Part shown: one piece after another, positions 17,001 through 26,036 of the stretch
How positions within the stretch are numbered: position 1 is the stretch's first letter
How the letters are laid out: every line of letters begins with the position of its first letter
NCBI RefSeq assembly: GCF_017368455.1
Contig: NZ_JAFNJU010000002.1
Coordinates: forward strand, 62,001 to 126,000
Reading direction: 5' to 3'
DNA length: 64,000 bases
From: Proteiniclasticum aestuarii
GTDB taxonomy: Bacteria; Bacillota; Clostridia; Clostridiales; Clostridiaceae
Notes under the pieces: model-generated
Told to the model about the DNA's origin: nothing
Seen by the model: the letters and a program-made list of their open reading frames with translations, nothing else
Database searches by the model: none
Program-made: the position numbers and the translations under genes

Positions 17001-18737
17001 ATAAACATACCTCATAAGTGTTTCATCATATCTGAAGTACACTGGATAGGTTGTCTCTTCATCTGACTGGTTCACAAGTAACCCTTCTATGTATTCAGGA
17101 TAAAATCCTTCCACATCGAAATCCATTTCCAATATCAACGTATCAAAAAGGCTGTATTCCTTCTTAGATGGCGTAACACTTACCTGCGGGAATTTCTCAT
17201 AGGCAGGATCATACACCGTAACCAGCCCACCTGAAAGATCCTCCATGTATTGTTCATGTTGATATCTATTGCTGTCATAGATGGACCTGACAGTTTTACC
17301 TTTCACCTGAAGGTTCATATAAGTCAGGTGATAATCACCCATCTTATCGAAAGAGGTTGAATCAAGTGCGCCTCTGTATACTCCTTCTGATTCACGAGTG
17401 AGTTCAACGGCGAAATTTTCGTAGTAGCTTTTATAAGAGTAATGCAATAGGATTGAATCTGGTGAATAGTTTTCATCCTCATGTAATACTATGATTTCTC
17501 CAGATTCACCGACCTTGATTTTCGATGGTTCAACTATACTGATTTTCGGGTCATATCCTGAGAAAGTTTCTGATATTTCTACAACGTACATGGACAGGTC
17601 AGAAACAGAATGCCACTCATTCTGAACATAACGGTGATCCCTATAATGGATATGATTACCAGCTTTATCGTTGATGGATACACTCATCATGTGGTATGTG
17701 CCTTCTTTTATTGAGCTATCCACATTCATAGTCGCTTTGAAATTATCAAATTCGCTGAAATACACTTCGAAAGTATCATAATCCTCATTTACAAAAGTAG
17801 CACTACCACTTTCTAATCCTGATACTTCGTCATGAGCAATCAGCTCCATTACTAATGGGGCATAGGCGGTTCCTTTACTATTGATCATATTGATATGATC
17901 AAACACTGGTGCTTCATTGTCAGCTACTGTGCCTTCCACAACAAAATCCAGATGTGAAAAATCCTGCATATACATATGAAGAATATCATCATATTCTGAG
18001 TTATGTATTGTAATCCATTCATCAATCGCAAGATTCACATAGACCAGTTGATATGTTCCTGGTGCCGTATAGTCGCTTATGGAGTATCTGATTCCCATTT
18101 CAGAATTCAGATCACCTCCTACATTAATCTCATTCCCATTTTCGTTAATGAAATAGAACTGAACATTATGCGCAGGAAGATTCGTTGTACTTAATGCGAT
18201 TTCCAGCTGCTCACCTGCAGTGAGTATTGTATCAGGCATACTAGCATCTATCTGTAAATCATCATATAGCCTTGATATTTCGAAATCCATAGCAGAGAAA
18301 TCATGAGTAAGATCCACCCCTGAAGTGCCCTCTTCGTATATATGATAAATATCATTATCATATGTTTCTACTTCCAATTTCTTCATCCGATAGGTACCTG
18401 AAAGTGATTCAGAAACATTATAGTCCTGTAAAGAAATACTGTAGCTAAATCCTTCATCCGGATTCTGATTAAGAGAATAAGAAATTTCCCCTTCATTCTT
18501 GCCTGTAATCTCGTAGTAGGCTGTTACTGACTGAACACTAACATCCCCTACAACTAGTACATCCAGATTTATCTGCTGATCCACTCTTAATGCAGTAGCT
18601 GCCTGAACTGTTATCGGATTCACTTCAACTGAATTTTCTTCCTCTAGCGGTATACCATAAGCCAGATTCTGAAAGAATATGGCAGATATAAACACAAAGA
18701 GGATTAGGCTGGTTAGACTTCTCTTGACATTTCTCAT
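14055..18737 (-). CDS. Giant cell-surface protein with Ig-like repeats and LPKAG sorting signal
   Basis: 1560 aa. Residues 1-30 are a signal peptide (basic RNVKRS, hydrophobic LILFVFISAIFF, cleavage near AYG). Residues 45-1220 are repeated roughly 100-130-residue Ig/bacterial-adhesin-like modules, recognisable by TAPxLxxVxLDKN, PGExITITVxAED and SGxxxxxxxYxN patterns. A helical, acidic stretch (about 1220-1330) and a beta domain ending TDHFSMYGIITT (about 1440) follow, then a Pro/Glu/Asp-rich wall-spanning region. The C-terminus has LPKAG at about 1523, a hydrophobic segment and a KKK tail, a sortase-type signal with Ala in place of the usual Thr. The role is unknown; adhesion or surface-layer scaffolding is likely. 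The gene is more AT-rich than its neighbours. Confidence 0.85.
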   Translation of the reverse strand: MRNVKRSLTSLILFVFISAIFFQNLAYGIPLEEENSVEVNPITVQAATALRVDQQINLDVLVVGDVSVQSVTAYYEITGKNEGEISYSLNQNPDEGFSYSISLQDYNVSESLSGTYRMKKLEVETYDNDIYHIYEEGTSGVDLTHDFSAMDFEISRLYDDLQIDASMPDTILTAGEQLEIALSTTNLPAHNVQFYFINENGNEINVGGDLNSEMGIRYSISDYTAPGTYQLVYVNLAIDEWITIHNSEYDDILHMYMQDFSHLDFVVEGTVADNEAPVFDHINMINSKGTAYAPLVMELIAHDEVSGLESGSATFVNEDYDTFEVYFSEFDNFKATMNVDSSIKEGTYHMMSVSINDKAGNHIHYRDHRYVQNEWHSVSDLSMYVVEISETFSGYDPKISIVEPSKIKVGESGEIIVLHEDENYSPDSILLHYSYKSYYENFAVELTRESEGVYRGALDSTSFDKMGDYHLTYMNLQVKGKTVRSIYDSNRYQHEQYMEDLSGGLVTVYDPAYEKFPQVSVTPSKKEYSLFDTLILEMDFDVEGFYPEYIEGLLVNQSDEETTYPVYFRYDETLMRYVYISKIDNRIASGTYALTDLKALVNHQNDVPLSSDYNEVIFTINGTVGEGYIPEISITVDKKEAKPGDVVTITAEIDETDVDFFSVILSMVIGNDSELSHHTLEEVRSGVFELKIPIETHMNNGSVTIEYISLEGMAHYVGSSREDDNKLAEAIKNSSFSITGATGDQTAPKLVDITLDKNVFYFMENPELGFEILEDGSGFDRGYIEYKRKGTDIIIDGGISAYGDKISASMYSWYMDEGIYELQSITLYDKAGNKAVYNSENSPLDFSKYTFEMKTAYLENFSIKTDKETYGPYDTVNISGMLGLTDVGTGRLDLRYEDQSGNWRYVSADVKNDGSFSAKMEVMPNEAEGKYVLVSIDYFHGETRYEMIHGNPSEGKNYADLSGGNYEIKGTVEDYEEPVLKSVKLDKNIAVPGEVITITVVAEDNKLGLHSGSLEFYNKEFNKKIQVELIKTSETTMTGKTTISDTEVSGQWVLTKVNLEDKGTNRGTTYNKNLNLTTGMNVMDFSANSFTTEKTVPDLTAPEFISAEIRTNHINNFTPLEITIKAKDSESGIKDVIVYYENEGGGRDDYSTFKAKKIGEDTYKVVENFDVFARHNLYIHKIELIDYQNNRCIISYWHNDEYLNKYDRIIYTDLSRFDIELYKEDQQKEIEEAINDIAETVVQTENKAEIIQMKDTLLNMKETMDQLEDTPENQEKKEQYYELLQNVLKVDKVVENTDVEESQETGMDMSVSNLNALHLPEVLDEEVKSVKIELKAEAMSKEDAERIVSKAEAGTSVVALYDMSLFKVVERTDNSSSSDSISNEDIKGLLTLRMAVPLTYMGSQNLKVIYVNENGEMEELEAEDITENGIRYLYFQTDHFSMYGIITTAAEDSEEDTPVTPETPEEESPVTPETPDEDITDIPENDQEEIIDEETNLEESEEDESDENDIDESDKTSTDDSSLPKAGAADQSMFLYGGAAFILLGVFMLKKKSANKIAKQ

Positions 18738-18761
18738 TTAAACACCCCTAATAATTAATTT

Positions 18762-18808
18762 TAAGTGATATCATATTGATTTGAGATAATATAATATAGT
18801 ATCACTTA
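18762..18808. repeat. Inverted repeat around the promoter of the 1560-aa gene
   Basis: Arms TAAGTGATA (18762-18770) and TATCACTTA (18800-18808) are perfect complements separated by 29 AT-rich bases containing TATATTATATTAT-like -10 candidates. It may be an operator pair. Confidence 0.45.
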
Positions 18809-19156
18809 TTTTAAAGTAAAAACATGAGATAATATTATAGATTTTATCTATGTGAAAGGTTAATTTCTATTTCGTTCTTTTTACCTTTTTTTTATGATAA
18901 GTTTAATCTCTGTTTCGACATCTATTTCACCCATAAATGTAAACTGCAATGAATTTACATTTTGCATTATCAAACTGATAATATAAATACATCTTATTTA
19001 GCCTGCTACATATATTTTTTTGCGTATTTCTCTATCATAATTCTTGAGTTTGGCACCACCATTTGTTAGCAACCGCGATCGTATTTCGAACAAGCTAAGA
19101 GAATCAATGAAGCTCTCCTACAGTATGCCTGAATAAAGAAGTACATGCTGAATAAA

Positions 19157-19180
19157 AGCCTGATTCTTTCGAATCAGGCT
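19157..19180 (-). terminator. Terminator of the 2133-aa surface protein gene
   Basis: Perfect 10-bp stem AGCCTGATTC/GAATCAGGCT with a 4-base loop; TTTTATTC follows on the minus strand. Confidence 0.9.
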
Positions 19181-19209
19181 CCTATTTGTCTGTGTCTGAC
19201 TATGAAGTT

Positions 19210-22200
19210 TTACTGAATATACTTCTGCTTTCTCTTGGAAAGGAGAACGACTCCACCTGCCAGCATCAAGATTCCCATGACCATCGGCATGGTGGTCTCC
19301 GTTTCGCCCGTTGCAGGATATTTCCCTGTTTTACTTGCCAGTACGAATACGGAGAAATCCTTTGTCTGAGTCTCCACAATCTTACCGGAAAGCTTGTAGC
19401 TCAGCTTTTCAAGTTTCTTGTCTGATTTTTCATGGAACAGAAGCAGTCCCTTGGTGGAAAGCTTATCTAAGGGCAGATGAAGCGTTACAGCAACCTTCGG
19501 CTGCACTTTGACTCCATCTACTGTGAAGTGGATCTCATAGGCACTGGTGGTGTAACCAGACAGTTCATAGTCCACAGGTTTCACAACGAGAACAGGTTTT
19601 TCGTCAAAAGCTCCTACTGGAACCGTGACCATGACCCCCGTCTTATTGTCTTTCAGCACATATGCTGTCTCGCCAGTGCCTGGTTCTTCTACAGGCTCCA
19701 GAGCTTCTATGGCTGCAAGCAGCGCTTCAGAAGCATCGTCCACTTCTTCCTGGGTGGCAAATTCATCTTCCAGAATCGCCTTTGCGGCTGCAATAGCTTC
19801 CTGTAGTGCTTCTGCACTTTCTTCTGTCATATCTTCCAGTGAGATCAGTTCAGCAGTTTCCAGAATTTCTTCCAGTTCAGCCTTATCTGTTGCCTTGGCT
19901 GCCAGCGTAACCTCACTTCTGTCTCTGACACGGATTCTTGTTCCGTGTGGATCTATAGATGAAAGTCCTATGGCATTGACGAAGTCGCCTTCTTCTATGT
20001 CAGGCATGACAACATCCGTACCAATGTAACCATCTATAAACACCCTGACTGGAACGCCGCTCTCATCTTCCACGTGGATGGCTTCAATAATGCCCTCCAC
20101 CATTTCAATCTCTCTTACAATACCTTCCACCTGAACCAGAAGTCCGAGGTTGTAGGATACTTCAGAGGTCTGCATCATCTTAGGCTGAACCTTTACTACT
20201 GGTTCATCCATGACCTTCATGCTGCTGATGTTCAGCTGGTGTTCTCCCTGATAGGAAGAAGTGATACCCGTGATTTCCAGCATGGTTCCCGCTTCGTAGT
20301 TTCCATCGATGGGGAAGATATTGATACCGCCAGTCTCGTCCTGGATGTAAGCACTGTCAAAGAAAGCCGTGCTCTTATCAAAACCGCTGACGTTACTTGT
20401 AAGTCTGCCCCTTATGGTGAACTGCAGGCCTTCTTCTGCTTTCTGCACTTCAGCAATCGGTGTGATTACAGGTTCTGGTTTGATTTCATCGATGACATTG
20501 TTCAGAATCATGAAGTTCGCATTTCTTACGGATTCTTCAATGAGCATTTCCACTGTCACTTCGAAATTGGAGAAGAATGTCACACCGGCTGTCACAAGGA
20601 AGCCTCCACCAGGAAGCATTTCTTCTGCAACCAAGGTCACATCGCCTTTTTCCACGACTACAAGGTCTTTCTCATAGTTCGGTACATAGGCTGAACCTGT
20701 GAAGTTCTCTGTATAGTTTGCACCCCATGTGGTCTCATATCCTGAGACGATCGGTGTTGCGCCATTTAGGATAACCGGTGCGGAATTGTATGCGTTGAAA
20801 GTCTTCGTCGTCTGTGTGAGGATTCCCTTACCGAACATGCTGTCTTCATTGAAGTTCGCATCTTCCGTGAACTGGATACGATAGGCTTCATTGGACTTTC
20901 TTTCGTTATCCACTACAATACCATCTGCAATTCTGGCTTTCGCTCCGATGGCTTCCAGAATACTGTTGGAGATTACGGCTGCATTAAATTCGCCACCTGG
21001 ATTTCCTCTGTCTGATTTGGAAGTCAGGATGATGTTACCACCATTTTCAGCATAGTTTCTGATGGCTACTATTTCAGCATCTGTATAGCTCTTGGGGATC
21101 TGTCCGAATCCCTTGTAGGGAACGGTGAGCATGAGCAGTTCGATGCCTTCCAGAGATTCCTCTGTGATGACATCATTGACACGTTTCACTCTTGCACCCT
21201 TCTGTCCGGCCACAGCCGTGAAGTACGTATCATTGTCTGCATAGTCTCCGGAGATATAGAAGTTGTCATGGGCAGCATCTACCAGAATATCCACAACGCT
21301 GTCGTTGTTATAGACATTCAGCGTGATGGACTTGGTGAATGCCATGGAAACACCATTGAGGTTTCCTTCCACATGGACTGTGATGGTCTGTTTGCCCACT
21401 TTTTCCGGTACATAATCAAATGTGAGATCCGCTTCTGTCCCCTTCAGGATGACAGGAAGATTCTCTGTAACGGATGCGAGAAGTTCTCCATCAAGAAGAT
21501 AGTCCACATTTGTGACGGTGAAATCTACTGTTTCCCCGTTGTACATATGGGTCGTGATCTTTGTGGTTTCACCCATGACATCCATGGAAGTGTCTTTTGT
21601 CATGTCGTTGATGCCCACCTGAGTGACTTCTCCTGTCCATACAGGTGCAGTGACAGCGATGTCACCATCGGCCTGCTCTGCCATGATGTAGTAGTAGGAA
21701 TAGTCATTGGGCAGAGAGACTTCAAGTTTTCCTGAGTTGGAATTGATCTGCTCTGAATGAGCCACAATACCACCATTAACGATGACGCTTACTTTTCCGA
21801 TGACGTCTGTGGCATCCGGATCATTGAAATCCACCAGAATATCCAGTTTGTCGGGGGAATCCGTAAGGATCGTACCCATTGGCTGATTGTTCGCTGTATA
21901 GAAGACTTCAAAGTTGTTGTCTTCTGTGGAGTAAACAGTCATGTCACTGATGGCTCCATAAATGGAGGATTTATCCAGACGGTCTGCCACCACAACGGTT
22001 CTGGCTGTGTTGGCGTCTCCCCATTTACCTTTGTGGTTGTCCTGCCCGTTACTAGGAGCAAGATGCCATCCCTTATCCAGTGCCTGGGTATAATACTGAT
22101 AACTTGGCCAGTATCCGGAACCGCCTACAGCCCCTTCTCCATTTCCGACTTCAATGAGATTGATCTTTTCGTCTATGAGTTTGTCATAGCGTCCGAAGTC

Positions 22201-25200
22201 TTCAAAGGTACCGAATGTGGACCCTGGATGATTGAACTGGGAGAAGGTCCCCTCCTGCTCCTTCAGTAGATCGTAATAAGCCTGAAGCCCGGATCCGCCT
22301 TTGGCATTAAGAACAGGATTGTTTCTGGATACGAATCCGTCGGAGTTGAAGGTGTTGATGTGTCCATAGGATCCGCTCCAGGTCATCTCGAATCCGTAGA
22401 TTGCCAGGAAATCCTCCGTGGTGTATTTGTCAAAATAGGTCTTGTATTCTGCCCATTTGCTCATGGCCGCATTTACACTGGAAGCAAGTCCTGAATTTTC
22501 ATTCTCGAAAGTGCCCAGATTTCCCGTGGAGTCAAAATAGTTGCTGTGGTCCGTCAGGGCCAGGAAGTCAATCTGCTCTGCATTACTTGCATAAGTCAGC
22601 GCCTGGTCCGGTGTACCGGAACCATCCGAGTAATTGGTATGAGCGTGAAGCTGCCCGAAATAGAAATTGTACAGCGGTTCTCCGATATAGAAGCTCCACG
22701 CGTATTCATCGGACGTCACTTCGTCTGCTCTTGTAATGAGAACACTGGCATCGACTTTTCCATCTTCCATGGCTTCAGTCATGATATAGGTCGCCTTATT
22801 ACCATCGACGATCATTTCCACCGGCGCATCCTCATTCAGTGTCAGCATCACCACGGGATCTGTTCCCGCATTTTCAAATTCCACTGTGATGACCGGTTTC
22901 TTCTCTTCTCCAGTGGCCGCATTGGCCGATGGAGTAACAGAGAGAATCTGTGGTTTGTCTTCCACTGCGATCTCAGCTGTTTCGATAGTCTTGTTCTCAT
23001 TGACGTCTACAGCCGTGAAGGTCACCTTCACTATAGCTGTATCGGTCAGTTCTGTTCCAGGAATCACGGCCTGGTATTTTCCTGTCGTATCGTTCTTCAC
23101 CATTGAAACTGGTTCTGATGATGTTCCATTGATTTCATAGACCATTTCCACGGTTTTTACGCCTACGTTGTCGATTACATCGATGGCTACGCTGTAGTCC
23201 TTCAGCGCTTTGGCTGGAAGGAACGTAGGCAGGGAGATCACAGGTCCATCTGTATCGTTGGATACCACATAGTCTGTGCTTGCGCCTACACGCAGCTGTC
23301 TGGTGGTATTGTATTTGGATGCGGCTGCATAGACATGAACCGTATCACCTTCCACCACACCCACAGGGAATGCTGCTCCACGGAAAATACCGATGGTTCC
23401 AGTGGTATCTGAAATCATTGTGGAACCACTTTCACTATATGCACCTAGAACCGCATCTCTGACGACAACGAATTCAGACAGATACTGATCGCCACCGTCC
23501 AGAATATCCTTAGCTGTCAGTTCCTGTGCCTTGAAAGGCTCTTCTGCGCCCAATACAATGATATTTTCAGCTGCAACGGAACCCAGCTGCCTGACACCAC
23601 CGTATTCACTGGTCTTACCAGTGACCTTCACGACTTCGCCGATGACATACTTATCGATGTTCGGATAGTCATAAATCTGAAGGCCTACAATTTCTCCATC
23701 GATGACATCCTGAAGGATGACACTGTTTCCACCATAGATATAGGCTACCTGTCCCACAGTTGTGACAACATCGCCTGCTGTGGCTGCATAGACTTCCTTC
23801 AGTGATAAAAGTCCAGTAAGCATCTCATCTGTGACAGGATCCGGCACTTCTTCATGAAGAACCACATGATCTGCATCTGCGACGCGTAGCTGATAGGTTG
23901 TCCAATATTGTGACATGATAGCAGTAACGTCTACTGTATCTCCTTCTGACACTTCGGTCAGAGTAGGCATTCTGTATACATTGATGGTAAGTCCATCTTT
24001 GGAAAGAGGTGTGTTGTCTCCAGATACAGGATCCAGCGTTACCCCTTTAACGAGTAATCTTATGGATTCTAGTTCTTCCGCTCTAGTAGGACTCGTCAAC
24101 TCTTCCATTGTAACTACTACTGGTGCAGGCATGGACTTGACTGCACCCTTCTCATACGTGGTGACTGTAATCTGCTCCACGTTATTGAAGCTTTTACGTG
24201 TACCCTCTACAGTAAGTTCCATCCCCAGAACAATCTCCGCATCTGATGCCGGAAGGAAGTTGTTGATAGCTCCAGTCGCGTCCTGAATGGTCACGTTTCT
24301 GCCATCGATGAAAGTAACGATTCCTCTGGTTGTGACTATTTCATCCTTAACTTTTGCTCTTGCTTCCGCTATGGTGATTCTGTCCACATCACCCGAAAGC
24401 GTCACATCCGAGGCTTCTGCAACCCGAAGCTGATAGCTGTAGTACTGACTTAAGACAGCGACCACATCCACAACTTCACCAGCAGAAATACCGGTAAGCG
24501 CAGGAATCTTGTATATATTGAATGTCATGGCATCTTTTGAGATGACCGAATTTCCTCCAGTATTGATGGAGTCCAGTGTCACTTCCTCAATAAGTACTCT
24601 CTGGGATTCCATGGACTCAGCTTTTGCTGCATCATTGAGATCCGCCATGGTAACCAGCTTCGGTGCAGGAAGCGTCTTGATTTCACCCTTGATGACGTCT
24701 TCTGCAGAAGCTACACTGATCTGTTCCAGATTATTGTGAGCCCCTCTTTCACCCGTGACAGTAAGTTCCATACCGATGCTGATTTCAGCATCTGCTTCAG
24801 GTAAAAAACTGTTGATGGCAGCAGTCGCATCCTGTATGACTACATTTCTTCCATCTATGAAGGTTACAACACCTTTTGTTTTCACTTCACCTGTGGCAGC
24901 TCTTGCTGCTTCAATGGTGACAAGTGCTGGTTCAGGATCTGGATCCGTTGTTTCTCCATCTCCTGGTTCAGTGGTTCCATCAAGATAACTTAGATCCGGT
25001 GTATGGACTTCAAAATCCGCACTATTGTCCCCAGTATATGGATTATCTATGTCCTTTCTTATTAGTGATGTAGCACTGGAGATAACTGGTGCTGAGCCAG
25101 TACCAAGATAAGCTGATGCATCTGGCCCAACTCCCACGTAATCAATAATGTTACTATGAGTGGTCGAGGTTGAGTCAGGAATGATCGTCATATCATTAGT

Positions 25201-25611
25201 AAGAGCTACTCTGAATGAAGAACTAGACATAGTAATATAATGATACACATCTGATGGTGGGATAGCAGGTTGAGTTGTATCATTTCCCTCAGCTGCTTCA
25301 ATCAGATAATACCCCCCGGCCACAATCGATCCGTTCAGCTCATATGCTGAAAAAGCACCACCTTTCGATGCATACTGGATGGCCCATCCAGTAAGATCTA
25401 CATCCTGATCCGAAATGTTCTTCAGAACAATGAAATCGGATTTATAGACACCTCCACTGTTCCCTCCACCACCATAAGCCTCATAGATGACTACGGGTCC
25501 TGTACCTACAGGGTCTGGTGCCGCCATGATCTTCTGACCTGGAATCAGTGTCAGAACGAACAGCCACGCCAGAAGCCAGACTGCAATTTTTCTGGTTAGA
25601 AGTTTCTTCAT
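19210..25611 (-). CDS. 2133-aa surface PHP-domain metallohydrolase with lamin-tail and OB-fold repeats, YPATG anchor
   Basis: Signal peptide at 1-31 (KKLLTRKIAVWLLAWLFVL...IMA). A lamin-tail domain follows (about 38-190; VVIYEAYGGGGNSGG, VDLTGWAIQY). At about 232, 410 and 595 start at least three repeated OB-fold modules of the YhcR type (TKGVVTFIDGRNVVIQDATAAI). Ig-like domains (800-970) precede a PHP domain starting FGQLHAHTNYSDGSG (His about 988-990) with LALTDHSNYFD and SNGQDNHKGKWGD, a CehA/McbA-like metallohydrolase. A glutamine-amidotransferase-like domain (about 1440-1690), another OB module (about 1719-1890), a FIVAR-like helical module and YPATG (about 2098) plus hydrophobic segment and KRKQK end it. 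It probably hydrolyses phosphoesters or nucleic acid at the cell surface; substrate unknown. Confidence 0.85.
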   Translation of the reverse strand: MKKLLTRKIAVWLLAWLFVLTLIPGQKIMAAPDPVGTGPVVIYEAYGGGGNSGGVYKSDFIVLKNISDQDVDLTGWAIQYASKGGAFSAYELNGSIVAGGYYLIEAAEGNDTTQPAIPPSDVYHYITMSSSSFRVALTNDMTIIPDSTSTTHSNIIDYVGVGPDASAYLGTGSAPVISSATSLIRKDIDNPYTGDNSADFEVHTPDLSYLDGTTEPGDGETTDPDPEPALVTIEAARAATGEVKTKGVVTFIDGRNVVIQDATAAINSFLPEADAEISIGMELTVTGERGAHNNLEQISVASAEDVIKGEIKTLPAPKLVTMADLNDAAKAESMESQRVLIEEVTLDSINTGGNSVISKDAMTFNIYKIPALTGISAGEVVDVVAVLSQYYSYQLRVAEASDVTLSGDVDRITIAEARAKVKDEIVTTRGIVTFIDGRNVTIQDATGAINNFLPASDAEIVLGMELTVEGTRKSFNNVEQITVTTYEKGAVKSMPAPVVVTMEELTSPTRAEELESIRLLVKGVTLDPVSGDNTPLSKDGLTINVYRMPTLTEVSEGDTVDVTAIMSQYWTTYQLRVADADHVVLHEEVPDPVTDEMLTGLLSLKEVYAATAGDVVTTVGQVAYIYGGNSVILQDVIDGEIVGLQIYDYPNIDKYVIGEVVKVTGKTSEYGGVRQLGSVAAENIIVLGAEEPFKAQELTAKDILDGGDQYLSEFVVVRDAVLGAYSESGSTMISDTTGTIGIFRGAAFPVGVVEGDTVHVYAAASKYNTTRQLRVGASTDYVVSNDTDGPVISLPTFLPAKALKDYSVAIDVIDNVGVKTVEMVYEINGTSSEPVSMVKNDTTGKYQAVIPGTELTDTAIVKVTFTAVDVNENKTIETAEIAVEDKPQILSVTPSANAATGEEKKPVITVEFENAGTDPVVMLTLNEDAPVEMIVDGNKATYIMTEAMEDGKVDASVLITRADEVTSDEYAWSFYIGEPLYNFYFGQLHAHTNYSDGSGTPDQALTYASNAEQIDFLALTDHSNYFDSTGNLGTFENENSGLASSVNAAMSKWAEYKTYFDKYTTEDFLAIYGFEMTWSGSYGHINTFNSDGFVSRNNPVLNAKGGSGLQAYYDLLKEQEGTFSQFNHPGSTFGTFEDFGRYDKLIDEKINLIEVGNGEGAVGGSGYWPSYQYYTQALDKGWHLAPSNGQDNHKGKWGDANTARTVVVADRLDKSSIYGAISDMTVYSTEDNNFEVFYTANNQPMGTILTDSPDKLDILVDFNDPDATDVIGKVSVIVNGGIVAHSEQINSNSGKLEVSLPNDYSYYYIMAEQADGDIAVTAPVWTGEVTQVGINDMTKDTSMDVMGETTKITTHMYNGETVDFTVTNVDYLLDGELLASVTENLPVILKGTEADLTFDYVPEKVGKQTITVHVEGNLNGVSMAFTKSITLNVYNNDSVVDILVDAAHDNFYISGDYADNDTYFTAVAGQKGARVKRVNDVITEESLEGIELLMLTVPYKGFGQIPKSYTDAEIVAIRNYAENGGNIILTSKSDRGNPGGEFNAAVISNSILEAIGAKARIADGIVVDNERKSNEAYRIQFTEDANFNEDSMFGKGILTQTTKTFNAYNSAPVILNGATPIVSGYETTWGANYTENFTGSAYVPNYEKDLVVVEKGDVTLVAEEMLPGGGFLVTAGVTFFSNFEVTVEMLIEESVRNANFMILNNVIDEIKPEPVITPIAEVQKAEEGLQFTIRGRLTSNVSGFDKSTAFFDSAYIQDETGGINIFPIDGNYEAGTMLEITGITSSYQGEHQLNISSMKVMDEPVVKVQPKMMQTSEVSYNLGLLVQVEGIVREIEMVEGIIEAIHVEDESGVPVRVFIDGYIGTDVVMPDIEEGDFVNAIGLSSIDPHGTRIRVRDRSEVTLAAKATDKAELEEILETAELISLEDMTEESAEALQEAIAAAKAILEDEFATQEEVDDASEALLAAIEALEPVEEPGTGETAYVLKDNKTGVMVTVPVGAFDEKPVLVVKPVDYELSGYTTSAYEIHFTVDGVKVQPKVAVTLHLPLDKLSTKGLLLFHEKSDKKLEKLSYKLSGKIVETQTKDFSVFVLASKTGKYPATGETETTMPMVMGILMLAGGVVLLSKRKQKYIQ

Positions 25612-25672
25612 TTTTCGCCTCCTGAAAATAATTAGATCCGTTCTCAGAAAATCAGTGCATCATTTTTTGGGT

Positions 25673-25707
25673 GAAAAAAACTTCAACCGGATGAATCAAG
25701 TTGAAGT
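25673..25707 (-). terminator. Intrinsic terminator inside the leader of the 2133-aa gene (attenuator candidate)
   Basis: Minus-strand stem ACTTCAAC/GTTGAAGT with a 12-base loop and seven T residues, ending about 62 bases before the start codon and downstream of the best promoter. No promoter fits between it and the gene. Confidence 0.65.
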
Positions 25708-25721
25708 CCTCAGGTATTCTC

Positions 25722-25735
25722 TGTAAACGTTATCC
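25722..25735 (+). promoter_or_regulatory. cre-like site at the transcription start of the 2133-aa gene
   Basis: TGTAAACGTTATCC matches 13 of 14 cre consensus positions with the central CG. It overlaps the predicted start of transcription (about 25735), a repressing position for CcpA. Confidence 0.5.
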
Positions 25736-25741
25736 ATTTCT

Positions 25742-25770
25742 ATCTTACTAAATAGATTTCACAATATCAA
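25742..25770 (-). promoter_or_regulatory. Promoter of the 2133-aa gene
   Basis: Minus strand TTGATA (25765-25770), 17 bp, TAAGAT (25742-25747). Confidence 0.55.
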
Positions 25771-25995
25771 TCAATTTTGATAATTAATAAACAGAATATT
25801 CAATATTATATTTTGATTGCCAAAACATATGAGCCTCAATGTTTAATCAGATTAACAGAATCATCCCACTACTAAATAACCTCACCAGCTATCCATTTTG
25901 ATGATATCACCTACCTTGTTCATTTTCTTGAAAAAGCGAATAATAATTAAGCTTATCCCAATAATAATTTCAGTTGTGAAAAGTGTATTTTCTCA

Positions 25996-26026
25996 TAAAA
26001 AAAGATGAGCCATGCTCATCTTTTTC
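25996..26026 (-). terminator. Terminator of the PTS-nagA operon
   Basis: Stem AAAGATGAGC/GCTCATCTTT with a 3-base loop and a T run on both strands, so it may work in both directions. Confidence 0.9.
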
Positions 26027-26036
26027 AAATGGAATC

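Larger units (their letters stand above)
18738..19209. other. AT-rich intergenic region with promoter and inverted repeat
   Basis: 472 bp without a convincing gene. It holds the upstream region of the 1560-aa gene, the terminator of the 2133-aa gene, and AT-rich filler between them. A 28-codon plus-strand open stretch at 19050-19136 looks coding-like but has no start signal or recognisable match. Confidence 0.6.
25612..26036. other. Leader/promoter region between nagA-like gene and the 2133-aa gene
   Basis: 425 bp containing, in minus-strand order, the nagA-like terminator, about 220 bp of AT-rich sequence, a promoter, a cre-like site and a leader terminator. No gene is seen. Confidence 0.7.

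Noticed and set aside
19050-19136. Coding-like 28-codon plus-strand stretch, perhaps a remnant of a lost gene
   Set aside because: No start signal, no match that I can name, and a stop immediately upstream; too short to call a pseudogene.
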